From Laetiporus sulphureus 93-53 (lineage: Eukaryota; Basidiomycota; Agaricomycetes; Polyporales; Laetiporaceae), in contig NW_024468552.1 of assembly GCF_001632365.1 (NCBI RefSeq), positions 330,871 to 341,627 of the forward strand: DNA of 10,757 nucleotides, given 5' to 3'. Below, one piece after another: positions 1 to 8,004 of the stretch. How positions within the stretch are numbered: the first letter of the stretch is position 1; every line of letters starts with the position of its first letter. Position numbers and translations under genes: made by a program. A model generated the notes under the pieces. That model was not told the DNA's origin, made no database searches, and saw nothing but the letters and a program-made list of their open reading frames with translations.

Positions 1-227
1 TAGATAGGTAGCTTAGGTAAGATAGCCCACTGTATGTGTATATAAGACCAGCCATGTAGAGGACGAAACTTCAGATTGTTTCTCCTCGTCTACTACCTGT
101 AGCACTCACTGAGCTTACTAGCTCCCTCATATATCTCTACCCTTTCCTGCATATGCCACATTGACCAGTAAGTCAACAGGCTCTTGTGCCACATAGGGTT
201 CAGGGGGATACTTTGGGATCAGGGGGA
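1..227. other. Promoter-like or LTR-like intergenic stretch
   Basis: No coding region is visible. A TATA-like string (TATATAAG) sits at 39-46 on the plus strand, followed by pyrimidine-rich sequence (about 75-145). This resembles a fungal core promoter or the R-U5 part of an LTR cut by the window edge. No TG...CA boundary or primer binding site could be fixed, so the LTR reading is only a possibility. Confidence 0.25.
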
Positions 228-845
228 TCAGGACAGCACGTTCCACATGACTGATCCTTTTTTAGTCTTTTTGATCTCTTGTCCAGTGTTACTGTGACAC
301 ACGCTCTCTTCGAGGTCATCACGTGAGATATCAAGAGCCTCTGCCTCAGGAAGGATGAGGAAGTTGCAGAATGGCCATGACACATGATGGACCACAGCAC
401 ACAGAGGGCACAGGATGAGAATGCAGGTAACAAGGATGAGTGTGACAAAGCCTGCAGGAATGACTGCACTCCAGAAGTCATGTATGCAAGGGCTGGAGAA
501 AGACAGCATGCTGTTGCCATCACCGAGGGCATGGTGCACAGTCACAGCAGATACAGGGGACAACACGAAAGATGAGGTCGACACGTCACAGTGCATATGA
601 GAGAGACACATGCTGTTGCAATGACTTTGAGTAGAGTTGGATGTGCGCCCTGTGAGCACTTCTACCATGAAGACTTGAATGATGGTGCACAAGGCCAGAA
701 CATGTAGGATGAGGAATACAATTATGGCTATGTTTTCGATGAGGAGAACAAACCTCCCAAAGTTGAGCATGGAGCAGCAGAAGGGGATAACAAGAGCCAA
801 GATGATATGTCGGGTGAAGATGATGAGGATGAGGTAGTGGCATTA
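228..845 (-). CDS. Hypothetical multi-span membrane protein fragment
   Basis: I do not recognise this gene with confidence. On the minus strand one frame is open from just below a TAA at 843-845 down to a stop at 228-230, about 204 codons. It begins with a hydrophobic run (YLILIIF...LALVIPFCC), continues with a second (FVLLIENIAIIVFLILHVLAL), has a polar loop of about 65 residues rich in Ser, His and Cys, then a third span (AVIPAGFVTLILVTCILILC) and a charged tail with PEAEALDISRDDLEE. Three likely membrane segments in one frame are hard to get by chance. No convincing ATG lies at the 5' end and the sequence above 845 has stops in all relevant frames, so upstream exons, a truncation or a pseudogene are possible. 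The tail faintly recalls linkers in the N-terminal membrane region of some basidiomycete ABC transporters; that is from memory only. It has no operon-like partner. Confidence 0.35.
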
Positions 846-1561
846 GATGAATTGACTGGTCTAATACTATGCTAATCCCTACAAACATTTATGTACACTC
901 AATTCATGGTATTCTTTTGGCCTGCCTGCATCACTGTCCTCATATCTGACTATATCTGTGCATACCTGTCAGATTAAGTCAGTTGAGTTTCAGATAAATG
1001 TTTAACTGGCCAGTGGTGATCAGACCAAGGGCCAGCAGATGACATGGACAAATTTCTGAGAATAATTGTCTTGCAGTATGAAGGTATTATTATCTACCAT
1101 GTCTTCTCAGATCGGGCTCCAGACATTTTGCTGATGCTTATGCATTATGAGATAGTCAACTGATATATCATTCCATTGATGTATGATAACATGATACATT
1201 ATCGAGTGGCCAGGAACCTTAAAGGCTGGGTTTGATACATTAACCAGCACCCAATCAAATGCTTGTGAGGTTTTCTTTTTTGGTGCACTCAAGCGGCTGA
1301 ATCAGCACCCTTGTATGGGTGGGGCAGCCTGGATTTTGGCCTGTGAATGAAGTAAGCACCTGTCTGAGTGTCTGTCAAATTTCTGGCACTTATAGGAGGT
1401 GGAGCGCCCAGTGGGCAGATTGAGCACCAGTCAATAGGGTTAGCACTCAGACACTGATTGATCTAGGGTGATATCTGGGAATATAAATGACATAATATCA
1501 GAAAAAAATCTTCTTCAACGCAATTCAACCAAAATAGACATATGGACCCAGGAAAAATGCT
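846..1561. other. Gene-free stretch with TGATACAT motifs
   Basis: No supported gene is seen; all frames are broken by stops. It holds a perfect palindrome TGATATATCA at 1161-1170, TGATACAT at 1192-1199 and again at 1233-1240, and a 50-bp stretch (about 973-1024) that resembles 10403-10460. The AT-rich run at 1484-1515 has no clear role. Confidence 0.4.
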
Positions 1562-1640
1562 GCTTTGTGCATGCTTAGTGCCACCTTCTGCACACCTCAC
1601 ATGCACTTAGTGCTGCCTTGGGTATGCTTTGGTCTCGTGC
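1562..1640 (-). repeat. 32-bp minisatellite units, inverted copy
   Basis: Read on the minus strand, this segment contains two degenerate units of the same 32-bp repeat found in direct orientation at 3117-3220. The core GCACTTAGTGC at 1603-1613 is the reverse complement of GCACTAAGTGC at 2214-2224 and 3166-3176. The two CTTAGTGC cores start at 1574 and 1606, exactly 32 bp apart. It faces the 3117-3220 array as an imperfect inverted repeat about 1.5 kb away. Confidence 0.6.
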
Positions 1641-2096
1641 AACTGCCCATTGCTAAGTACACGCATTTAGAAGCACAGAGCAGATGTGCAAAGTCTCAGT
1701 CTTGCGATCACTCCTGGTGGCCACATCATGTATTCTACAGTTTCAATACATGCAGACAAATACAATCTGTCCTTGCTGCTTCCAAGACTTATCTGATTCT
1801 ACCCACTACCTCTGCCTGGGACTGCACTCATGACATCATGAAGGTGGCAGTCATGGTGAGTTCTTAGTCTACTCTAGGTATTTGATGATGCTGTCCATAT
1901 GGCTTGTGAACATATCAATTACGTGCCCTTCTGGCACCTGGCTGCATTACTGGATGTTCCTCCTGTGTATCAGGTATAGCATATGGCTTCATTGAGCACT
2001 TGAACTCTGAGTCTGAATTATTATGGAGGATTTGCTAACTGGTTTAAAGCTAGGATGGGTGTCAGTGTGGTTGCAATGGCTAAGTCCTGGCAGCAT
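1641..2096. other. Gene-free spacer
   Basis: No gene, RNA or clear element is seen. A plus-strand open frame runs from 1565 to 1867, but its start lies in the repeat and it shows no domain, so I do not call it. Confidence 0.4.
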
Positions 2097-2265
2097 TGGT
2101 GGTGCACTGAAGCAGCATGAAGCATTCACTAAGGCAGCATGAAGCGTTCACTGAAGCCATCTGAAGCATTCACTGAAGCAGGTGTGAGGCATGCACGAAG
2201 TGGGCATGAGGTGGCACTAAGTGCGCATGAGGCATGCACAAGGCGGCACTAAGCGCATGCAGTGG
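2097..2265 (+). repeat. 22-bp tandem repeat array (minisatellite)
   Basis: Degenerate tandem units of the type GAAGCATTCACTGAAGCAGCAT start at 2119, 2141, 2163, 2186, 2208 and 2229, spacings 22, 22, 23, 22 and 21 bp, with a weaker unit at 2097. From 2186 on the units turn into GAGGCATGCAC...GGCACTAAGTGC, the sequence of the 32-bp units at 3117-3220. The right end AGTGGTACAAGAAGCGGCAGCG (2262 onward) is echoed at about 3041-3062. There are no unique spacers between units, so it is not a CRISPR array. Confidence 0.75.
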
Positions 2266-3116
2266 TACAAGAAGCGGCAGCGCAAAGGAGATACCAACGC
2301 TTCTCCCTGCTTCATAATATTATTTCTGTTTCTACTATGTCTGCAACTGTGATGTATTAGCGGTATCCACATCAGAAGTCCTGCACTCATTTCCGGAGTC
2401 TGCTTTCTGTGGTCACTTCCAATATCATCCATTGCACCACTGAGTTTCTAGCCATTGAACTGCAGGTAGAAGGTGGGGGGGATGATTCTGGTCTGTCTCC
2501 ATTCCTTCTTTATCTTTTTCTAGCTGATAACATCATCTGCAGGGTTTCATCTGACATGTCTTAGATTACTTCAGGATGTGCCTGCAAGATCGCTGACAAC
2601 AGCCCCAGGATGCCTCTGACCAGCCCTCTAGACTGACACCTGCGTTCTCGCAAAGGACTTTAGCGATTCTGAGTGTGTTTCTATGATTGAAGTTGTTGAG
2701 CAGCCCAAAAATCAGCCCAAGCCCAGGCTGAAGCACTGAGGGACTAATGCTCCAGAGCGAGCATGACATGGTGAAGGAGAGAAATGAATCACCATGATGT
2801 GATATGATTTACTCATGTGTGGGTACTTTTGAACATTTACAGAGCCCTTAAGTACTGCGAGTAGCCACAGAATTTAATGCAGAATACATTGATCAGGCAA
2901 TAAAGAGGCTGGGAGTGGCAAGGCAGGCAGAACAGGGTGAGGATGCACTATGATCTCTGTAAGATGACCCAGCATCCTGGGCTCAAGTTGCCATGGTCAT
3001 CAGCACAGATTGCATCAGGCTTTTCAAGAGGTTGGCAGTGAAGTGGTACAATGGTGGCAGCGAAGTAGTATGAAGCAGCAGAGTCGAGCATGCAGGATGA
3101 AGCTAAGAGGTGGCAC
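2266..3116. other. Gene-free stretch between repeat arrays
   Basis: No supported gene is seen. Short minus-strand frames (2217-2432, 2566-2769) are open but show no domain and no neighbouring exon. The right end (3041-3116) is a degraded relative of the flanking repeat arrays (GTGGTACAATGGTGGCAGCG). Confidence 0.4.
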
Positions 3117-3220
3117 GAAGCATGCACAATGTGGTACTAAGCACATGTGAGGCATGCACAAGGCAGCACTAAGTGCTTGTTGAGGCATGCACAAAGCGGC
3201 ACAAAGTGCACATGAGGCAG
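3117..3220 (+). repeat. 32-bp tandem repeat array (minisatellite)
   Basis: Three degenerate tandem units start at 3117, 3149 and 3182, with a fourth beginning at 3214; spacings are 32, 33 and 32 bp. The consensus begins GAGGCATGCACAAGG and contains the near-palindrome GCACTAAGTGC (five-base arms around one A). The same unit occurs at 2186-2260 in direct and at 1562-1640 in inverted orientation. Confidence 0.7.
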
Positions 3221-3261
3221 CAATTTCCCCAGGACCTAGACATACATGTAGAAGATAAATC

Positions 3262-3341
3262 TATATAAGTGCCAAGCATGTGATTGTGCTGCCTATGTCA
3301 GCCATACTATCTTATATGATAGAGTCCCATGGTGCTTGGCA
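3262..3341. other. Nested hairpin with TATA-like string
   Basis: TGCCAAGCA at 3270-3278 pairs with TGCTTGGCA at 3333-3341 (perfect 9-bp inverted repeat). Inside lies a smaller stem, CTATC and GATAG around TTATAT, at 3307-3322. A CTATATAAG string overlaps its left edge at 3261-3269. It may be a decayed small inverted-repeat element or a regulatory hairpin; no target duplication was found. Confidence 0.35.
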
Positions 3342-3870
3342 TGCGGTAGGGCCTCAATCAACACTCATGTGCTCTTGCCACTATAGCTGTAGATCTACAT
3401 CTTGTTCTATGCATTGTTTTAGGCATAAGGAATACATTATATTAACATAAAAATCATATATACACTAACTCTGAGAGGCTCAAAAATGGATCAAAATGAC
3501 AGAGTTGAAAGAAGGGAGCTCGAGAACTTGAATGCTTTATTTGTAGTGGCAGCAGGCTTTTTTCAACACAATTTAAGCCATGTACCCTGACTCCTGTTCA
3601 GGTGAGCTCTTAGAATATCTTCAGAAGCTCTATTAGCATGTAAACTATCATTTTGTAAAGCTACATTGCCTCAATAATACCTAAAATATGTCTGTAGCAT
3701 TCAATAAGTGTGCAGATCACATTTTCAGTATGACTGTTATTTGGCTTCTCATTGGCTGATCACTGAGTGCAGATTCTGATCGCTGAATTATGTCATGCCA
3801 CCGAATCAGTAACATCAGAAACATCTGGACACCAACTTGCCACATTGCAGACCCGCTGCTGATTTTGGAC
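3342..3870. other. Gene-free stretch with a 34-codon open frame
   Basis: No confident gene. An ATG at 3487 on the plus strand opens 34 codons (MDQNDRVERRELENL...) ending at a TGA at 3589-3591. It is too short and unlike any family I can name to be called. An inverted CCAAT-type box (ATTGG) lies at about 3752. Confidence 0.3.
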
Positions 3871-3880
3871 CACCTATATA
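3871..3880 (+). promoter_or_regulatory. TATA-like core promoter element
   Basis: CCTATATAAG on the plus strand is followed about 50 bp later by the palindrome CAATCACGTGATTG at 3928-3941, which carries a CACGTG E-box. No plus-strand gene begins directly downstream, so it may belong to a decayed element. On the other strand the same site reads CTTATATAGG and could instead be the TATA box of the minus-strand copia LTR. Confidence 0.25.
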
Positions 3881-3961
3881 AGGTTACTGTGTCACATGCT
3901 TAAGGGAATCAAGAAAGGAAAAGCTCACAATCACGTGATTGGTTGTTCAAGTGTGGCAGCT

Positions 3962-4261
3962 CATACATAATGTATCACTAGCCCTCGACTTATTACAATT
4001 AATGATACATCAAGTAGTACAGGCAACCTGCAGCCTGATATATCAAGCACACAGGTGGGCCAGATTTTAATGTATTAATCACACATCAACTGACTGCAAA
4101 TAACTTTAGAGTGATTTATGTATCAGCCCTGAGCTACACGAGCAGCCAATTCATGTATAAAAATGACACCTATGCCTGACCTACATGGTGATCATGTGTT
4201 CATGCTGTCAAACCTGGGCTTCCCATCCTCTCCATCACCCTAGATTAGCTGCACTCCAACA
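3962..4261 (-). mobile_element. Partial 3' LTR of a Ty1/copia element
   Basis: On the minus strand, the copia stop codon (4342-4344) is followed after about 70 nt by a short polypurine tract, AGGGGAAG (4262-4269), and then at once by TGTTGGAGTGCAGC starting at 4261. A polypurine tract followed by TG is the standard junction of the internal region and 3' LTR. The sequence beyond it contains TGATATATCA (4036-4045) and several TGATACAT/ATGTATCA half sites. The far end of the LTR could not be found, so the lower coordinate is a working limit, not a boundary. Confidence 0.4.
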
Positions 4262-4269
4262 CTTCCCCT
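4262..4269 (-). other. Polypurine tract of the copia element
   Basis: AGGGGAAG read on the minus strand, directly before the putative LTR start TGTTGG. In LTR retrotransposons this site primes plus-strand DNA synthesis. Confidence 0.45.
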
Positions 4270-4281
4270 AGGCTGCAACAC

Positions 4282-4341
4282 CAGGAGGAAAAAGCAAAAT
4301 GGAGAAAGGAGAAAAATATTAAAAAAGGAAAGAAAAAAAAA
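4282..4341 (+). repeat. Purine-only low-complexity tract
   Basis: About 60 bases that are almost entirely A and G on the plus strand, including near-continuous A runs at 4319-4341. It lies in the 3' untranslated part of the copia relic, between its stop codon and the polypurine tract, where the element strand reads as pyrimidines. Confidence 0.55.
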
Positions 4342-5280
4342 CTAAACCATGAAATCAAGAAATTTAAGGTGCTTGAGAAGAGCTGGCTGAGGAAGGGCCT
4401 TGGTGAAAATATTGGCAGAGTTCTCAGTGCTGGGAATATGATTGATCTGAATCTGTTTCTGTTAAATGGCCTCATGAAGCCAGTGGTATCAAACGTTGAG
4501 GTGCCAGACCTGGGTGAAGTTGATAGAGCATTTCACCAGGCTCTTGCTGCCTGCACTATCCATCCTGAGGCTGACAGGGAGAGAAATAGGAACATAGACA
4601 TCACCCATAAATTTCTTGATTCACATCACCATCTGCCCCACATGCACTGCCGTGATATATTCTGCCTCAGTAGTGGATAGGGCAACCACATCCTGGTGAT
4701 GTGAGCTCCATGTAACAGGGTCACCAGCCATTACCATGATGTGCTCCTGCATTGAACATCTCATGTCTGCACAGTCACAGTAAGATGAGTCAGAGTAAAT
4801 CAGAGGCTCGAGGGTGGAGTGCACATGATCTGAACTGTAGTAGATAAGGCCATAATTGATGGTTCCTTTGATGTAATGGAGAACCCACTTCAGCACATGC
4901 CAGTGGATGATCCCAGGGTGTGCCATGTAGTGACTCAACAACTGCACAGAATAGATCAGGTTCGGTCAAGTGGTGACTGACAAATACATAATGGCATCAA
5001 GTGCCTTGCAGTAAGGCAGAGTTGCCATCTCAAGGACTTTATTGAGCATCACCTGTGTAGATGCTTTAGTGAGTTTCATCCCCAGTTCCAATGGTGCGAC
5101 AGGGTTTGAGTCCTGCATCCCAGTGAAAATTCCGTCTGGAGGGAATGAGTAACGTTGTGGCAGGATGGTGTCAAGAGAAAGTCCGATGAGGCAAATCAGG
5201 GCAAAATGAGTGGTTGAGTGCCAAGATGCACGACACAGCTTATAATTAGTTAGGTAACTGAAACTGTCTCCTGTCTGCAT
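4342..5280 (-). pseudogene. Ty1/copia pol fragment: end of reverse transcriptase plus RNase H
   Basis: This is the C-terminal part of a copia polyprotein, which copies element RNA into DNA and removes the RNA strand. In order on the minus strand: GMQDSNPV and MKLTKAST, then YLSVTT (end of the reverse transcriptase region), AHPGIIHWHVLKWVLHYIKG, the RNase H part with YSDSSYCDCADMR and ALSTTEAEYITA carrying the expected acidic residues, and the tail HIPSTENSANIFTKALPQP ending LLKHLKFLDFMV. One frame carries through with stops at 4966-4968 (TGA), 4621-4623 (TGA), 4489-4491 (TGA) and 4462-4464 (TAA). By family pattern the first and third replace Arg (CGA) and the second Trp. The YVDD motif, integrase and gag are absent, so the element is 5'-truncated near 5280-5330, where the head-to-head transposase begins. 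Confidence 0.9.
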
Positions 5281-5606
5281 CTTCCCTCGTGATCATCGTT
5301 TCAATTTTATGCACTTCAATTACTTGCCACGAGCATGTGTGACTCTGAATTGAAATCGGCTGGTCCCAAAGTCTACTACTGCAATTGCCCGAGGTTCTGC
5401 AAAGTCCAAACGTGAGTGTCAAAGATGACATACTATGCGCATAGACAATATCGTGAAGGCAGCTCTACCTGAACATCACACCAAGGTTCCACTTCATCAT
5501 CATCAGTGAACTCTGCTGCAACACTATAGCTGGTGGGGAGCCTCACGAACTCAAAATCTCAACTGCTTGCAAGTGTAGGCACAAAGATGACCATGAGCTG
5601 CAGGTG

Positions 5607-5685
5607 GTAAGAATAAATCATTTCAGAATGTTAGACAGTCTAGAAATTGAATACTGTGCTTATAAAGAATGACCAAAACCTGCAG
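5607..5685 (+). other. Probable intron in the transposase gene
   Basis: GTAAGA donor at 5607 and CTGCAG acceptor ending at 5685, 79 nt. Removing it joins ...DDHELQV to DGHPEGPAHSS in phase 0 and brings the upstream frame into the frame that runs to 9351. The frame upstream of it, open from 5457, differs from that of the N-terminal exon. Confidence 0.6.
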
Positions 5686-5757
5686 GATGGTCATCCTGAA
5701 GGGCCTGCACATTCCTCTCAGATGAATGGGCATGAGAATGATTATAACATGCTAATG

Positions 5758-5817
5758 GTAAGAGTAATTTCATATTCTAAGTTTCCTCTACTGATATACA
5801 ATTTGTTATTTGCATAG
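5758..5817 (+). other. Intron in the transposase gene
   Basis: GTAAGAG donor at 5758, a CTGAT branch-like site at about 5792, and a TTTGCATAG acceptor ending at 5817; 60 nt, typical of basidiomycetes. Removal joins NDYNMLM to DDGACQRDSS in phase 0, in frame with the rest of the gene. Confidence 0.75.
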
Positions 5818-7116
5818 GATGATGGAGCGTGTCAGCGTGACAGCTCCAAAGAGTGCATGTCTAGCTTCTGAAAGAACAGGAATGATATCTCACCCATGGC
5901 ATCTCATGCTAGTGGACTGATGACTGGATGTGGAGCAGAAGGAGAGCAGGCAGTCATGAGCCATTCTACAAATGCAGGCAGTTTGCCTGACGATTCTCAT
6001 ATGGCTGCACTGGATGATGGATCTGAACATTCTATTGCTGATTCCAACGTGGATCTCTTGGAAGAATTGCCATCTGCTGTTGATCCTGGAAGCCTTGCTG
6101 ATCCTCTCAACAGAGCACTTCCTAATATGCCACTTCCTGACTCAGCTGTGCATTCATCCACTGCAGTGAATGATGACAACTTCACAGATGAGTTTGACGA
6201 CACACTCTGTGCACCACAGATTGAAGAACTGAGGATTGCTACAGATTTCAAGTGCCTGCTGGCAGATGCGAGTTGGGAAAACTCAGATCTTGACAAGGAC
6301 ACTATACACCACTTGCAACATCCATTGGAAGAACCTCTCAGCATCGATGAAGATCCCGATCTGCTGTATTTTATAGAGCTAAATCTCACTGTGAGATCTG
6401 CCTCTCAATGTGTCTATGAATCCATGCATCAAGCTGGGTTACGATGATTTCTAAATGTCAAGATCCTTGCTTATGACCAAGTCAAATGCCGTATCACCAA
6501 TATAATGGGGATTCATGCATTGAAGCATGACATGTGTATCAACAGCTGCCTTGCATTCACAGGGCCCTTTGAAAATGATGAAGTGTGTCATTATTGTGAT
6601 GAGCCACATTACGACATGAAGATTCTCCATGCAAGTCACGGCAAGAAACAGGTCGCTCACCAAGATTTCTATACCATCCCCCTCGGGCCCCAGCTCGAGA
6701 CCATTCCATGCTCTACTAAGGGCACCATGAATATTCGACAAGGTCACACACAACTTCGCATGATAATTAATGAGTTAAAGTCCACTAATGGAGTGTTCAA
6801 GGAGTGGAGTGACATATACCATGATGAGCAGATCATCCAAGCCATCGAACGTGGTGAAATACAGGAACGTGACATGATTCTGATCTTTTCGATTGACAGT
6901 GCACAACTCTATCACTACAAGGCATCAGACACCTGGATATATATCTGGGTGCTCTTTGATTTGTCCCCAGAGTTGCGACATAAGAAGAAACATGTTCTTC
7001 TCGGCAGCTTCATTTCAGGCCCCAACAAACCAAAAAACCTCGATTCCTTTCTATTTCTGGATCTTCATCATGCTCAGACACTCATGAAGCATGAGTTTCG
7101 CTTCTGGGATGCCCTT

Positions 7117-7121
7117 GATGG
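7117..7121 (+). repeat. Target site duplication, left copy
   Basis: GATGG directly before the solo LTR. It is identical to the right copy at 8000-8004. Collapsing the two copies restores an in-frame codon series across the insertion site (Asp-Gly shared). Confidence 0.92.
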
Positions 7122-7425
7122 TGTCACAGTATTAAGTGGCACCTTTCTTTTTGCACCAATAAAGTCATCATTCGGCAACCACAAGTGATTATTCAGATGC
7201 CAACCTTCATATTGGTCTCACAAAGTGGATACTTAGACAAACAGCACAATACCACCACATACATTGCGGATATGACTGTGTCTACCACATGACCACCAAG
7301 CATCCATGATTCAGCCACTCAGTCACGTGACACTGGCCACTTGCCCAGAATGGAACTCTTTGGCCCACAATAGGCTTATCTGTGCTCATTGGACCATTAA
7401 GCTAGCAAGCACCCAATTTGCTGCT

Positions 7426-7548
7426 CAATAGCAGCACCAACTACATGGCTGTCAAATAGTAGCACCTGCATTAGAATATGCGCTATGGCAGAACCCCCAT
7501 TGGCCACTCAATAAGTGGCACCACTTCAGCTACTCAAATAGTGGCACC
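7426..7548 (+). repeat. Repeated U3 motif of the solo LTR
   Basis: A motif close to CAAATAGTGGCACC recurs at 7426-7438, 7454-7466, 7510-7522 and 7536-7548, and a fifth relative (ATTAAGTGGCACC) lies at 7131-7143 next to the LTR edge. The copies sit 185-310 bp upstream of the TATA box. Repeated motifs in U3 commonly act as enhancer or activator sites; that role is inferred here. Confidence 0.55.
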
Positions 7549-7732
7549 ACCTTCAGGCAATTATCTCATTGGGTAAAGTAGGATTACCTTGGCATATCCA
7601 CGGCCTTTATAGATAGTTGCTATAGCAAAAGTCCAGAACCATTACTGGTTTTGACAATATGTTCACATGTAGACAGGACAGGACCCCAGTAAGTACACCA
7701 TGGTTAGGGTACCCAGGGTCCACCACTACATG

Positions 7733-7740
7733 TATATAAG
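7733..7740 (+). promoter_or_regulatory. TATA box of the solo LTR
   Basis: TATATAAG in the context CACTACATG-TATATAAG. Its position within the LTR matches the end of U3. If still active it would drive transcription into the 3' half of the transposase pseudogene. Confidence 0.55.
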
Positions 7741-7999
7741 CACATGAGGATCTAAGGGAAGACCTTAAATTCATTCATCTATTTCATGCGACCTAAGAAG
7801 CCTTCACCCCCTCTTTGTGTGACATAAGGCTATGGGCCCTTTGAGCCCCTTTTTGTAGGCTGCATGGCACTGCATGCCTTTTTGACCTAGCCTCCTTGTG
7901 GCAGGTCCTTATTTTGGTTTTTGTGCAGGTCACTGAGTGCGGCTAGCACCTTGCAGCCATTTCCTTGCCTTTTGGCAGGATCTATGATGCGCTGTGACA

Positions 8000-8004
8000 G
8001 ATGG
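8000..8004 (+). repeat. Target site duplication, right copy
   Basis: GATGG directly after the solo LTR, identical to 7117-7121. The codons GAT GGC AAG CTG resume the transposase frame here. Confidence 0.92.

Larger units (their letters stand above)
7122..7999 (+). mobile_element. Solo LTR inserted in the transposase gene
   Basis: An 878-bp segment that begins TGTCACAG (7122-7129) and ends CTGTGACA (7992-7999), a perfect 8-bp inverted repeat with canonical TG...CA ends. It is flanked by identical 5-bp duplications (GATGG). It has no gag or pol sequence. A TATA box (TATATAAG, 7733-7740) about 610 bp in, with roughly 260 bp after it, fits a U3-R-U5 layout read on the plus strand, the same direction as the host gene. 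The likely history is insertion of a whole LTR retrotransposon followed by LTR-LTR recombination. Copia or gypsy origin cannot be told from the LTR alone. It does not visibly share sequence with the copia LTR near 4261. Confidence 0.92.

Noticed and set aside
1565..1867. Plus-strand frame of 100 codons
   Set aside because: It starts inside the inverted minisatellite copy, shows no domain, and has no matching exon or promoter.
2217..2769. Minus-strand frames of 71 and 67 codons
   Set aside because: The first ends in the tandem array; neither shows a known motif or a convincing continuation across stops.
2097..3220. Possible CRISPR array
   Set aside because: The 22-bp and 32-bp units are contiguous and degenerate with no unique spacers, and the window is eukaryotic.
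3487..3591. 34-codon plus-strand frame as start of a Harbinger-like transposase
   Set aside because: A vague resemblance only; too short, ends in a stop, and no downstream domain could be found.
4245..4475. Minus-strand frame rich in Phe and Ser
   Set aside because: It reads the copia tail in the wrong frame and then the purine-only tract, which makes the low-complexity Phe/Ser run.
4369..4680. Plus-strand open frame of 103 codons
   Set aside because: It lies antisense to the RNase H end of the copia fragment, which has clear family motifs on the minus strand.
5246..5431. Minus-strand frame of 61 codons upstream of the copia frame
   Set aside because: It is antisense to the transposase N-terminal exon (YYCNCPRFCK) and shows no copia motif.
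5997..6753. Two minus-strand frames of 130 and 100 codons
   Set aside because: Both are antisense shadows of the transposase pseudogene.
7122..7999. Reading the 878-bp segment as a large intron of the transposase
   Set aside because: It lacks GT...AG at the ends, whereas TG...CA inverted ends with a 5-bp duplication fit an LTR insertion exactly.
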